From assembly GCA_027620655.1 (NCBI GenBank), contig JAQCDS010000002.1, positions 248,001-312,000 of the forward strand: DNA of 64,000 nt. Direction: 5' to 3'. Shown here piece after piece: positions 55,797-64,000 of the stretch. Origin of the DNA: Bacteroidota bacterium (lineage in GTDB: Bacteria; Bacteroidota; Bacteroidia; Flavobacteriales; Flavobacteriaceae). The notes beneath the pieces were generated by a model that saw nothing but the letters and a program-made list of their open reading frames with translations, did not search any database and was not told where the DNA came from. Every line of letters begins with the position of its first letter. Within the stretch, counting starts at the first letter, position 1. A program made the translations under genes and the position numbers.

Positions 55797-57528
55797 ATTT
55801 ATACATATCGTTTTTTTATTTGTCGCTTCACTTAATTGTGGTCAAATTTTGGGACAATCCGAAAGCACAAAAGATTCTTTAGATACGCAGCTGGTTAAAG
55901 TGGTGAAGCCTTATACGCCAAAAATTTCCGATGCTTTTAAAATAAAACAATCTCCATCAAAAGATGATCAAGAAAACTCTACGAAAAGACCTATAGACTA
56001 TACTATTTTTTCGGTACCTGTGGCCTCTGTTTTTACGCCTTCGAAATCAAAATCTGTGGCTTTAGAACAACTTAAAAGAGAAAAAAAATTCAGTAATGTA
56101 GCGTCACTTTCTGGTGGTAATTATACTACGATTCAAGGTCATTTATTTTTAAATACATCCATTTCAAAAGGGAGAGACTTTGCAGCCTATTTAAGTCATC
56201 ATTCTTCACAAGGCGGGATCAAAGATTTATTTCTAAACGATAATTTTTCCACAAACACTGCTCAGTTAAAATATGAAGTTTCAAACCGTAATATGAATTG
56301 GAATGTAAGGGCTGGAGCCCAACGATTTGTTTCTAATTTTTATGGATTATTTCCAGATTTTGACACAAGTCAACAGCAATTATTTGATTCAAAACAAATG
56401 GTATCGGTGTATGAAACAAAAGGCGGTTTAAATACAAACGAAGGCATTTTTGAATCAGTCGATGCCAAGTTTTATTTCCTTTCAGATGATTTTGAGTCTA
56501 AGGAAATAAGAGGTCAATTGGATTCGAAATTGAACTTTGAGTTATTTAATTCACCAATTAAAACTAGTTTTGGTTTAGATTTCCTTAAAGGATCATTCGT
56601 ACAAAATTTTATTCAAGAAAATTCTGAAAAATATGGAAATTTAACAGCGTCAATTTCCCCAAGCTACAATTTAAATCCTTCAAATTTTAATTTGAATATT
56701 GGATTGAAAACAATTTATTTTAATGATTTAGAGCATTCAAAACAAAAATTTTATATCTACCCAAAAATCAAAGCTAGTATTGCTGTGGTAAACTCCATTT
56801 TAATCGTCTATGGTGGGGTAGATGGTGACCTTTTTCAGAACACTTATAGAAATTTATATACAGAAAACGCTTTTGTGTCACCTACGCTTGACATCAAGCC
56901 AACATCCATGCCATATAAATTATTTTTAGGAACAAAAGGAAAGTTAACCAACAGTTTGGCCTATGACATAAAAGGTGCTTTAATGCAAAAAAACGATGCC
57001 TTATTTTTTCAAAAAAATAGCTCAAACAGTACTTTTAACTCAACAGCTTATGCCAACGGAAATTCTTTTGGTTTAGTATATGACAACTTACAGACGATAT
57101 CAGTTAGAGGATCACTTAATTTTGAATTGAATGATAAGTTTAATTTTAGCGGCACAGCAATTTTTAATTCCTATATCTTAGATACTCAAGATAAAGCATG
57201 GAACTTGCCACAAATCGAATCAACAGTAATGATGCGCTATTATCCCACAGATCGATTATCTTTTGGTGTTCAAGGGTTTTTTACAGGTGAGAGATTTGAT
57301 TTTCAAAAAATTGAATCTTCCTCAATTGCAAATGTTTATTTGAATAAAATCACTAATCTAGAAGCCTTTTTTGACTTAAATTTTGATGCGTCTTATGTGA
57401 TAAATAACCGATGGTCTACAACCTTAAAATTGAATAATATTTTAGGGCAAAACTACCAGCGCTGGATGCATTTCCCTGTGCAAGGATTTCAAATTTCAGC
57501 AGGAGCTTTATATAAATTTGACCTTTAG
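55786..57528 (+). CDS. outer-membrane beta-barrel protein, TonB-receptor-like
   Basis: 580 residues. Signal peptide MKNKFIHIVFLFVASLNCGQILGQ; then VVKPYTPKISDAFKIKQ, a motif seen just after the signal in relatives. From about residue 110 on, alternating strands with aromatic ends (YNLNPSNFNLNIGLKTIYF, KLNNILGQNYQRWMHFPVQG, final AGALYKFDL) describe a barrel of TonB-dependent receptor type. I see no plug domain, so it may not be an active transporter. The start overlaps the TPR gene, so coupled translation and a shared role are likely. Confidence 0.82.
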   Translation: MKNKFIHIVFLFVASLNCGQILGQSESTKDSLDTQLVKVVKPYTPKISDAFKIKQSPSKDDQENSTKRPIDYTIFSVPVASVFTPSKSKSVALEQLKREKKFSNVASLSGGNYTTIQGHLFLNTSISKGRDFAAYLSHHSSQGGIKDLFLNDNFSTNTAQLKYEVSNRNMNWNVRAGAQRFVSNFYGLFPDFDTSQQQLFDSKQMVSVYETKGGLNTNEGIFESVDAKFYFLSDDFESKEIRGQLDSKLNFELFNSPIKTSFGLDFLKGSFVQNFIQENSEKYGNLTASISPSYNLNPSNFNLNIGLKTIYFNDLEHSKQKFYIYPKIKASIAVVNSILIVYGGVDGDLFQNTYRNLYTENAFVSPTLDIKPTSMPYKLFLGTKGKLTNSLAYDIKGALMQKNDALFFQKNSSNSTFNSTAYANGNSFGLVYDNLQTISVRGSLNFELNDKFNFSGTAIFNSYILDTQDKAWNLPQIESTVMMRYYPTDRLSFGVQGFFTGERFDFQKIESSSIANVYLNKITNLEAFFDLNFDASYVINNRWSTTLKLNNILGQNYQRWMHFPVQGFQISAGALYKFDL

Positions 57529-57530
57529 TA

Positions 57531-58232
57531 TTAGTCTTTCAGAGTGATTTGTGCTAAAAAATCGTGATGAGGTCCGTCCATCACTTTTTTACAATTTAGG
57601 TCAACACTTGTACAAGCCGTTTTTAGCCGTTCAAAATCTAAATACATCCAAAGAAAAGAATCCTCTTTATTTTTGTAGCGCACCCTATATTCTAATTCTC
57701 CATAATAAGCGCTATGCGCATCCACCCAAAATCCGCCATCGTCATCTTCGTACATGTATTTTATATCTGAAGAATCTACTAGAATTTGACCGTTTTTATT
57801 AAGTAATGTTTTGAGGTACGCCAAAACTTCTGGGGTCTGTTCTAAGGATTTAAAAATCCCAGAACCATTCATCAAAAGCAGCAATGTATCGAAAGAATCG
57901 GTTTCATTTAATACATTCAAAACGTCTACATTTTTCAAACCTCTTAGGCGACAACATGAAATAGCTTTTGGAGAGATATCAATAGATTTTATCTCAAATC
58001 CTTTTTCTTGTAAGAATAAACTATGACTTCCAGCACCACAGCCAATATCTAAAATTGTTCCTTTAGCCATATTTAGTGCTGTTTGTTCCAACAATGGCAT
58101 GTCATCAAAAGTTCGAAATAAATAGGATACTTTTAGAGGTTCATCATCGGAAATACTTGTAGATGTGATGATATCTTCTTTGCATTTCCCAAGTTGATAG
58201 TCTAAAATTGCCTCCCCAAAAACATCGTTCAT
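57531..58232 (-). CDS. class I SAM-dependent methyltransferase
   Basis: 233 residues. ILDIGCGAGSHSLFLQEKGF is the SAM-binding motif I, with SIDISPKAISCC as motif II and LLLLMNGSGIF around motif IV. The C-terminal third, with DDGGFWVDAHSAYYGELEYRVRYK, is a beta-rich cap. Substrate not known. It ends two bases after the barrel gene on the opposite strand and is divergent from the YkgJ gene, 28 bases apart. Confidence 0.9.
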   Translation of the reverse strand: MNDVFGEAILDYQLGKCKEDIITSTSISDDEPLKVSYLFRTFDDMPLLEQTALNMAKGTILDIGCGAGSHSLFLQEKGFEIKSIDISPKAISCCRLRGLKNVDVLNVLNETDSFDTLLLLMNGSGIFKSLEQTPEVLAYLKTLLNKNGQILVDSSDIKYMYEDDDGGFWVDAHSAYYGELEYRVRYKNKEDSFLWMYLDFERLKTACTSVDLNCKKVMDGPHHDFLAQITLKD

Positions 58233-58260
58233 AAATTATTTTTTATTGTATTTTTGCACC

Positions 58261-58752
58261 ATGCAAGACCAATTGAATGATTTGCCCAAGCGTACCAAAG
58301 ATAAGCATAAGGCACACAAAACTTTTCTAGCAAAGCTAAAAAAGAAATCTCCAAAGCAGTTGGACTACTTAATGCAAGAATTACACGAAGAGGAATTTCA
58401 ACGGACAGACTGTTTAAAATGTGCCAATTGTTGCAAAACTACAGGGCCGTTGTTTACCCCGAAAGACATTGAACGCATTTCAAAATCATTTCGAATGAAA
58501 CCCTCAAAATTCATTGCGGATTATTTAAAAATAGATGAAGACAATGATTACGTTTTGCAAGCTGTCCCATGTGTTTTTTTGAGTCAAGATAACAAGTGTA
58601 GTATATATGATATTCGTCCAAAAGCATGTCGTGAATTTCCGCATACTGACCGCAGAAAATTTCAGCAAATTTCAAATCTTACTCTAAAAAATGTAAAAAT
58701 TTGCCCAGCGGCGTTCAATATAGTAGAAGCCATGATGAAAAAAATAAATTAG
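58261..58752 (+). CDS. YkgJ-family cysteine cluster protein
   Basis: 163 residues from the ATG at 58261. The cysteines of CLKCANCCKTTGP and VPCVFLSQDNKCSIYDIRPKACREFP follow the YkgJ (CxxCxxCC...C) pattern, which binds zinc or an iron-sulfur cluster. The family is often linked to modification or oxidation reactions but has no settled function. TATTTTTG at 58249-58256 lies just before the start. Confidence 0.9.
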   Translation: MQDQLNDLPKRTKDKHKAHKTFLAKLKKKSPKQLDYLMQELHEEEFQRTDCLKCANCCKTTGPLFTPKDIERISKSFRMKPSKFIADYLKIDEDNDYVLQAVPCVFLSQDNKCSIYDIRPKACREFPHTDRRKFQQISNLTLKNVKICPAAFNIVEAMMKKIN

Positions 58753-58773
58753 TATCTTTGAATCAAGTTAATC

Positions 58774-59619
58774 ATGGAACACATTTTAAATTATTTTGAA
58801 ACCATTCCTTCTTTGCACAGGAGTATCATTCTTGTTGGCGGATTGACTTTTTTTTGGATTTTAGAAGGGTCTGTGCCATTATTTCAATTTGATTATAAAA
58901 AATGGCGCCACGCATGGCCCAATTTGTTTTTTACGGGGACTACAATTGTTATCAATTTTAGTTTAGCATTTTTACTTCTTGCCTCTGCCGATTGGGTGGT
59001 TCAAAATGAGATTGGACTATTGTACTGGCTTCCAGAAATGCCCTTGTGGTTATTTACTGTTTTAGGAATATTGCTCATGGATTTAGTAGGAGCTTATCTT
59101 CCTCACTTTACTGAACACAAAATCAAACCGCTGTGGATGATTCATTTGGTACATCATTCAGATCACAAAGTGGATACCACAACCGCCAATAGACATCATC
59201 CACTCGAAAGTGTGGTGCGTTATGTGTTTACACTTTTTGGTGTTTTTATTATTGGTACACCCATTGCTATCGTAATGTTGTATCAATCACTTTCTTTGGT
59301 AGCCACTCAGTTTAGTCATGCCAACATAAAACTTCCAAAAGCTGTGGACAAAGCATTGAGTTATATTTTGGTCTCTCCTGATATGCACAAAACACATCAT
59401 CATTACAAATTACCGCATACGGATTCTAATTATGGAAATATTTTTTCGATTTGGGATCGATTTTTTGGAACTTACAGCTATTTGGATCGTGATGCACTTG
59501 TCTATGGGGTGGATACATTTCCAGATGAAATTGAAAATAGCAGTTTGAAATCTTTACTCAAACAACCCTTTCAACCCTACAGAAAACCCACTACGGATAC
59601 AGAAGGTAATTTGCTCTAA
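58774..59619 (+). CDS. sterol desaturase / fatty acid hydroxylase superfamily protein
   Basis: 281 residues, four to five membrane helices. The histidine boxes of the diiron hydroxylase family are complete: HFTEH, HLVHHSDH, then NRHHPLE and HKTHHHYK. Such inner-membrane enzymes oxidise lipids. The substrate is open: carotenoid, fatty acid or sterol-like lipids. Its last 29 bases overlap the tail of the opposite-strand NamZ gene. Confidence 0.92.
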   Translation: MEHILNYFETIPSLHRSIILVGGLTFFWILEGSVPLFQFDYKKWRHAWPNLFFTGTTIVINFSLAFLLLASADWVVQNEIGLLYWLPEMPLWLFTVLGILLMDLVGAYLPHFTEHKIKPLWMIHLVHHSDHKVDTTTANRHHPLESVVRYVFTLFGVFIIGTPIAIVMLYQSLSLVATQFSHANIKLPKAVDKALSYILVSPDMHKTHHHYKLPHTDSNYGNIFSIWDRFFGTYSYLDRDALVYGVDTFPDEIENSSLKSLLKQPFQPYRKPTTDTEGNLL

Positions 59620-60796
59620 TTTTTTTGAACGCTTCTAGATCTTTTTGCCAACTTTCACGAATATCATTGGCACTCCTTCCGCTTTCGATTTGTTGTTGTA
59701 GTTGAGTTTGACCTGCTAGTTTTGTAAAAAATGGATTAAAAAAATCAGATTTATTGGATGTATTGTTGTATGCATCAATAAGCCATTCTAAATTAATAGA
59801 ACTCAAAAACTCTGAGTCTGTAAGGTCTTTTCCAAAACATTTTACACCATTGTGCATGGGGTTTTTTGCCCCAAGATTTGGTTTTGGAGTAAACACATAG
59901 TTGTATTTTTCTGAATTTAGAAAAGGGCTTCCATAAACTTGAAATTGAGTGCTTGTACCTCGCCCAGAACTCACGTTAGTACCCTCAAAAAAACATAAGC
60001 TAGAGTATAAATTTACTGCTTTAGCATTTGGAATGTTAGGCGATGGTTTTATGGGTAAGTGATAGGTTTTTTTATGGTGATAATTAACAACAGGAATAAT
60101 TTTTAATTCACATTGAATACCATTTTCAAGCCAACCTTCACCATTAATCATTTTTGCATATTCTCCAATAGTCATTCCATACACTACTGGTACAGGATGC
60201 ATCCCAACAAAACTTTTGTAATTTAAATCTAAAATAGGCCCATCAATATAGTGACCATTAGGATTGGGGCGATCTAAAATCAAAATAGGAATATTCATCG
60301 TGGCACAGGTTTCCATCATATAATGCAGTGTGGAAACAAAAGTGTAAAACCGTGCGCCAACATCCTGAACATCAAAAATTACAACATCAAGATCTCTTAA
60401 AATTTCAGGGTTTGGTTTTCTATTAGCACCATAAAGTGATACTATGGGGAGTCCCGTTTTGATATCTAGACCATCTTTTACATATTCGCCTGCATCAGCT
60501 TTTCCTCTATATCCATGCTCTGGTGCAAATACTTTTTTAATCTTAATTCCTAATTTTAATAGTGAATCTACCAAGTGTGTATGCGCTCCACTTGACTCTT
60601 TATTATTTTTAAAAATTACCGTAGTTTGATTGGCAACAACACCAATATTTTTTCCATTGAGAAATGGCAAATAAAGTGCCAACTGATTGGCGCCCACAAT
60701 GGGGAAACTTTCGTTTTTAACAGTTGATCGATTTCCACAAGAAAGAAGTACCACAACAAATAATAAAACTGTATTTTTGATAAACTTTAATTTCAT
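59591..60796 (-). CDS. namZ: exo-beta-N-acetylmuramidase NamZ family (DUF1343) lipoprotein
   Basis: 401 residues with a lipoprotein signal (FIKNTVLLFVVVLLSC). DUF1343 blocks: VVANQTTV, FAPEHGYRGKADAGE, VSLYGANRKP, VIFDVQDVGARFYT, LDRPNPNGHYIDGP and FFEGTNVSSGRGTSTQFQVYG. Founding members cleave MurNAc from the non-reducing end of wall fragments and so recycle peptidoglycan. Its start is only nine bases from the start of the divergent permease gene. Confidence 0.92.
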   Translation of the reverse strand: MKLKFIKNTVLLFVVVLLSCGNRSTVKNESFPIVGANQLALYLPFLNGKNIGVVANQTTVIFKNNKESSGAHTHLVDSLLKLGIKIKKVFAPEHGYRGKADAGEYVKDGLDIKTGLPIVSLYGANRKPNPEILRDLDVVIFDVQDVGARFYTFVSTLHYMMETCATMNIPILILDRPNPNGHYIDGPILDLNYKSFVGMHPVPVVYGMTIGEYAKMINGEGWLENGIQCELKIIPVVNYHHKKTYHLPIKPSPNIPNAKAVNLYSSLCFFEGTNVSSGRGTSTQFQVYGSPFLNSEKYNYVFTPKPNLGAKNPMHNGVKCFGKDLTDSEFLSSINLEWLIDAYNNTSNKSDFFNPFFTKLAGQTQLQQQIESGRSANDIRESWQKDLEAFKKIRANYLLYP

Positions 60797-60805
60797 TTTT
60801 TAGAT

Positions 60806-62041
60806 TTGAATTTCGAATTTTTTATTGCAAAACGTCTAATCAGCGCAAAGTCCTATAAAAGTAGTGTTTCGGCACCAATTATAAAAATAGGAATTGCAGC
60901 AATTGCAATAAGTATGATTGTAATGCTAGTTGCTGTCGCCGTTAGTATTGGATTACAACATAAAATTCGTGATAAGGCAGTTGCTTTCAACGGACATATT
61001 ACCATTTCAAATTTTGACAGTAATGCCTCTCAAGGCGCACAAGTTCCTATTGCATTAGATCAAACGTTTTATCCAGAGTTTTCGTCTGTTGATGGGATAA
61101 ATCATATTCAGGCGGTGGCCCATAAATTTGGAATCATTAGAACCGCGACAGACTTTGAAGGTCTTTTTGTTAAAGGGGTTGGAGAGGATTACAATTGGCG
61201 TTATTTTGAAGATTTTTTAATTGAAGGACGATTACCAAATTATTCAAACACCTACAGCGAAGAGGTGCTTATTTCAGAATATTTAAGTCGTAGACTTCAT
61301 TTAAAAGTAGGGCAAACATTTCAAATGTATTTTCTTAAATCTGATGCCAGTCGTCCCCCCAGTATTATAAAATTTTCTGTTGTAGGGATTTATAATTCAG
61401 GATTTGAAGAATTGGATAAAACATTTTTAATAGGGGATATAAATCATGTCAAACGTCTCAACCGTTGGAAAAAAGATCAAGTGGGACAATTTGAAGTTTT
61501 TGTTGAAGATTTTAACTCCTTAGATGACAAAGGTTTGGAAGTCTATGCACAAACCCCATCCACCCTCAATGCAGAAACCATCAAACAAAAATATGCTCTT
61601 ATTTTCGAATGGATTTCCATTTTTGACAAAAACACTTATGGTATTATTGGGATGATGATTCTCGTTGGGGTGATTAATATGATTACTGCACTGCTTGTTT
61701 TGATTCTGGAAAGAACCCATATGATTGGTATTCTAAAAGCATTGGGTTGTACCAATTGGAGCATTCAAAAAGTGTTTTTATATACCGCTAGTTATTTAGC
61801 AATTGTAGGTCTGATTATTGGAAATGGAATAGGGTTGTTGGTGTTATTTATTCAAAAATATTGGCATCCAATTTCTTTAGATCCATCAGTATATTATGTG
61901 ACTAGTGCTCCTGTACACATTGATTTTGGATATATCATTGGTTTGAATTTGATGACTTTTTCTATATGCTTTTTCGTACTCATCATTCCATCTTATTTGA
62001 TTACAAAAATCAATCCAGTACAAGCCATTAAATTTAACTAG
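60806..62041 (+). CDS. FtsX/LolCE-like ABC transporter permease
   Basis: 411 residues from a TTG codon (60806), the only start that gives the expected short N-terminus MNFEFFIAKRL. Helix 1 (SMIVMLVAVAVSIGLQHKIRDK) is followed by a large periplasmic MacB-like domain and three C-terminal helices of the FtsX type, with ERTHMIGILKALGCTNWSIQKVFL. This fits LolC/LolE, which pull lipoproteins out of the inner membrane, though LolC and LolE cannot be told apart here and no LolD is adjacent. Confidence 0.88.
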   Translation: MNFEFFIAKRLISAKSYKSSVSAPIIKIGIAAIAISMIVMLVAVAVSIGLQHKIRDKAVAFNGHITISNFDSNASQGAQVPIALDQTFYPEFSSVDGINHIQAVAHKFGIIRTATDFEGLFVKGVGEDYNWRYFEDFLIEGRLPNYSNTYSEEVLISEYLSRRLHLKVGQTFQMYFLKSDASRPPSIIKFSVVGIYNSGFEELDKTFLIGDINHVKRLNRWKKDQVGQFEVFVEDFNSLDDKGLEVYAQTPSTLNAETIKQKYALIFEWISIFDKNTYGIIGMMILVGVINMITALLVLILERTHMIGILKALGCTNWSIQKVFLYTASYLAIVGLIIGNGIGLLVLFIQKYWHPISLDPSVYYVTSAPVHIDFGYIIGLNLMTFSICFFVLIIPSYLITKINPVQAIKFN

Positions 62042-62062
62042 TTCAACTTCATTGGTTTACGC

Positions 62063-62093
62063 TTGCAACACCTTTTTATTTGATGTAAATTTG
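62063..62093 (+). promoter_or_regulatory. candidate promoter of the cysteine synthase gene
   Basis: TTG (62063-62065) and TAAATTTG (62086-62093) are 20 bases apart, the Bacteroidota -33/-7 arrangement, and the -7 box ends 15 bases before the ATG at 62109. This is the best-formed promoter of this kind in the window. Confidence 0.5.
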
Positions 62094-62108
62094 CTTAAAT
62101 TTTTCTAG

Positions 62109-63089
62109 ATGAAATACGCCAAAAATATTCTTGAAACTATTGGGGAAACGCCGCTTGTGAAAATAAATAAACTGACCAAAGAATTGCCATGTTTAGTCCT
62201 TGCAAAGTACGAAACCTTCAATCCCGGAAACTCAGTAAAAGATCGAATGGCATTACAGATGATTGAGGATGCAGAGGCCGATGGCCGATTAAAACCAGGA
62301 GGAACAATCATTGAGGGAACATCTGGAAATACAGGTATGGGGTTGGCACTTGCAGCCATTGTAAAAGGGTATAAATGTATTTTTGTTTTATCAGACAAAC
62401 AATCCAAAGAAAAAATGGATATTCTAAGAGCTGTTGGAGCAAAGGTGGTGGTGTGTCCAACTGATGTAGCACCTGAAGATCCTCGCTCATATTATTCTGT
62501 TTCTAAACGACTATCCGAAGAAACACCAAACTCTTGGTATGTTAATCAATATGACAATCCAAGTAATTGCAAGGCACATTTTAAAAGCACAGGTCCAGAA
62601 ATTTGGGAACAAACTGATGGAAAAGTAACTCATTTTGTGGTCGGTGTAGGAACTGGAGGTACTATTTCTGGAGTAGGGAGCTATTTGAAAATGAAAAATC
62701 CGAATGTAAAAGTTTGGGGAATTGACACTTACGGAAGTGTATTTAAAAAATACCATGAAACAGGAATTTTTGATGAAAATGAAATCTACCCCTATGTTAC
62801 CGAGGGGATTGGCGAAGATATTCTCCCTGCAAATGTCAATTTTGGTCTAATTGATGGATTTACAAAGGTAACAGATAAGGACGCAGCAGTCTATACACAA
62901 CGATTGGCTAAAGAAGAAGGGATGTTTTTAGGAAATTCTGCAGGAGCCGCTATAAAAGGCGTATTGCAACTTAAAGAACATTTTGGCCCAGATGACGTCG
63001 TGGTGGTTTTGTTTCACGATCACGGTAGTCGTTATGTTGGCAAAATGTTTAATGAGGAGTGGATGCGTAAAATGGGGTATATAGACTAA
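62109..63089 (+). CDS. cysM: cysteine synthase / cystathionine beta-synthase family enzyme
   Basis: 326 residues, fold-type II PLP enzyme. The PLP lysine is K44 in NPGNSVKDRMAL, the substrate loop is EGTSGNTGMGLAL and the phosphate loop GTGGTISGVG. EGIGEDILPANVNFGLIDGF resembles the catalytic core of cystathionine beta-synthase as much as CysM, and no CBS regulatory domain follows. It would make cysteine from O-acetylserine and sulfide, or cystathionine from serine and homocysteine. Confidence 0.9.
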   Translation: MKYAKNILETIGETPLVKINKLTKELPCLVLAKYETFNPGNSVKDRMALQMIEDAEADGRLKPGGTIIEGTSGNTGMGLALAAIVKGYKCIFVLSDKQSKEKMDILRAVGAKVVVCPTDVAPEDPRSYYSVSKRLSEETPNSWYVNQYDNPSNCKAHFKSTGPEIWEQTDGKVTHFVVGVGTGGTISGVGSYLKMKNPNVKVWGIDTYGSVFKKYHETGIFDENEIYPYVTEGIGEDILPANVNFGLIDGFTKVTDKDAAVYTQRLAKEEGMFLGNSAGAAIKGVLQLKEHFGPDDVVVVLFHDHGSRYVGKMFNEEWMRKMGYID

Positions 63090-63161
63090 CCTTTTTCTAT
63101 ATTTTTCTAAAACCTTTATCTTTTATTTTTGTTTTTTCTTTGTATTGGTTAAATTTATACC

Positions 63162-64000
63162 ATGCAAGAAGACTTTTTACATCATGTCTGGTTGCATAAA
63201 AAATTCGCCCTAGAATCGTTGCAAACAACAGAAAATCAACCCATTACAATAAAATCGGTTGGTTTGCCTAATGTCAATTCAGGCCCCGATTTTTTTAATG
63301 CACAAATTTATATTGATAATCAATTGTGGGTAGGCACAGTGGAAATTCATCTGCAATCATCTGATTGGTATACCCATCATCATGAAAAAGACCCTGCCTA
63401 TGACAACGTTATTTTGCATGTTGTTTGGGAGCATAAATCAGAAGTATTTCGAGCCGATAATTCTAGGATTCCTACTCTGGTTTTGCAACCTTTTGTACAT
63501 CCTCAAATTTTAATTAACTACAAAAAATTAAAAGCGAGTAAAAATAAATGGATCGCCTGTGCGTCACAGTTTTCTGCGGTGAGTGATTTTCAGATTTCCA
63601 ATTGGCTGGAGCGTCTTTATTTTGAGCGATTGGAACAAAAATATAACCCCATTCAAAAGCAACTTTTGGCTACAAAGCAAGATTGGGAAGCTGTAATGTT
63701 TTGGCAATTGGCACGAGGTTTTGGCGCAAAAGTCAATGGTGATGCTTTTTGGAGTTTGGCCAAATCATTCCCATTTTCTGTGTTTCGAAAACTTCAAAAT
63801 GATCCTATACAAATGGAAGCTATATTGTTTGGCCAGTCGGGGTTGCTCGAAGACGATATTGAAGATCCTTATTTTAGAGAACTGAAATCTGCATATTATT
63901 TTTTAAAACAAAAGCATCAACTTTTAAATTTTGGGGTACTTCCAATCCAGTTTTTTCGTCTAAGACCCCCCAATTTTCCTACCATTCGATTGGCACAATT
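63162..64000 (+). CDS. DUF2851 protein, N-terminal part (cut by window end)
   Basis: Reading frame open to the window end; 279 residues seen. Starts MQEDFLHHVWLHKKF, with NSGPDFFNAQIYIDNQLWVGTVEIH and SDWYTHHHEKDPAYDNVILHVVWEH, the conserved start of DUF2851, a Bacteroidota-specific family of about 420 residues. The charged residues in EIHLQSSDW and the following histidines recall nuclease-like folds, but there is no experimental role I can name. Confidence 0.88.
   Translation, partial: MQEDFLHHVWLHKKFALESLQTTENQPITIKSVGLPNVNSGPDFFNAQIYIDNQLWVGTVEIHLQSSDWYTHHHEKDPAYDNVILHVVWEHKSEVFRADNSRIPTLVLQPFVHPQILINYKKLKASKNKWIACASQFSAVSDFQISNWLERLYFERLEQKYNPIQKQLLATKQDWEAVMFWQLARGFGAKVNGDAFWSLAKSFPFSVFRKLQNDPIQMEAILFGQSGLLEDDIEDPYFRELKSAYYFLKQKHQLLNFGVLPIQFFRLRPPNFPTIRLAQ

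Noticed and set aside
62052-62067. TTGGTTTACGCTTGCA before the cysteine synthase gene as a sigma-54 promoter
   Set aside because: The distance between GG and GC is one base short and the CA after GG is missing; the TAAATTTG promoter downstream explains the gene better.
1-64000. tRNA, rRNA, CRISPR, transposase or prophage genes
   Set aside because: No cloverleaf-like sequence, regular spaced repeats, transposase motifs or phage structural genes were recognised on either strand.

Overview
The window is a 64 kb piece of chromosome from a member of the Bacteroidota, most likely a marine Flavobacteriaceae; the genus cannot be fixed from the sequence alone. The reasons are the strong AT richness, near absence of Shine-Dalgarno sequences, several promoter -7 elements of the Bacteroidota form TAnnTTTG, and a gene set typical of that family: glutamine synthetases II and III side by side, a Bacteroidota-type DnaJ with a reduced zinc finger, DUF5522, DUF2851, DUF1684 and DUF4920 proteins, peptidase family M49, NamZ (DUF1343) and a free-standing MnmD. 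No rRNA, tRNA, CRISPR array, insertion sequence or prophage was seen. No gap between genes exceeds 300 bases.

Layout. 1-3132 (+): two POT peptide transporters (the first cut by the window edge), a small ORF and a secreted thioredoxin. 3099-7349 (-): surE, a small membrane protein, lpxB and comEC, with comEC broken by a one-base frameshift. 7502-10698 (+): Prc-type protease and an orphan OppC-type permease. 10704-13420 (-): DUF4136 lipoprotein, urocanate hydratase and a 54-codon DUF5522 gene. 13524-16483 (+): ACC-deaminase-like enzyme, glucosaminidase-LysM lipoprotein, hemL. 16556-18376 (-): LOV-like PAS protein and glutamine synthetase II, divergent from glutamine synthetase III at 18632. 20892-24032 (+): purM, prfA, pyrF. 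24106-31028: mixed small operons including an Lrp regulator, crcB, a frameshifted dipeptidyl peptidase III and ilvE. 31141-38631 (+): DUF4920 lipoprotein, mnmD, a TIGR01777 epimerase, grpE-dnaJ with a sigma-54-like promoter, a NatAB-type exporter and a sigma-54 activator without a DNA-binding domain. 38699-43082: M28 peptidase, kdsA (-), typA.

43113-51896 is the one clearly accessory stretch, a cell-surface polysaccharide locus: FemAB/GNAT-like transferase, DegT aminotransferase, Wzx flippase, hexapeptide acyltransferase, FdtA-like ketoisomerase and four glycosyltransferases on both strands. It sits between the housekeeping genes typA and ftsE. 51899-64000 returns to core functions: ftsE, a long TPR lipoprotein-like protein with an outer-membrane barrel, a methyltransferase, a YkgJ protein, a sterol-desaturase-like protein, NamZ, a LolCE-like permease, a cysteine/cystathionine synthase and a DUF2851 protein cut by the window end.

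Themes: envelope building and recycling (lpxB, kdsA, glucosaminidase, NamZ, ftsE, LolCE, polysaccharide locus), nitrogen and peptide metabolism (POT, M28, M49, two glutamine synthetases, hutU, ilvE) and protein quality control (Prc, GrpE, DnaJ). The points most worth a second look are the two homopolymer frameshifts (comEC, DPP III), the transferase gene with no ordinary start codon, the sigma-54-like promoter in front of grpE-dnaJ close to a HTH-less sigma-54 activator, and the cysteine-less LOV-like PAS protein. I did not find a convincing wholly new defence or mobile system.
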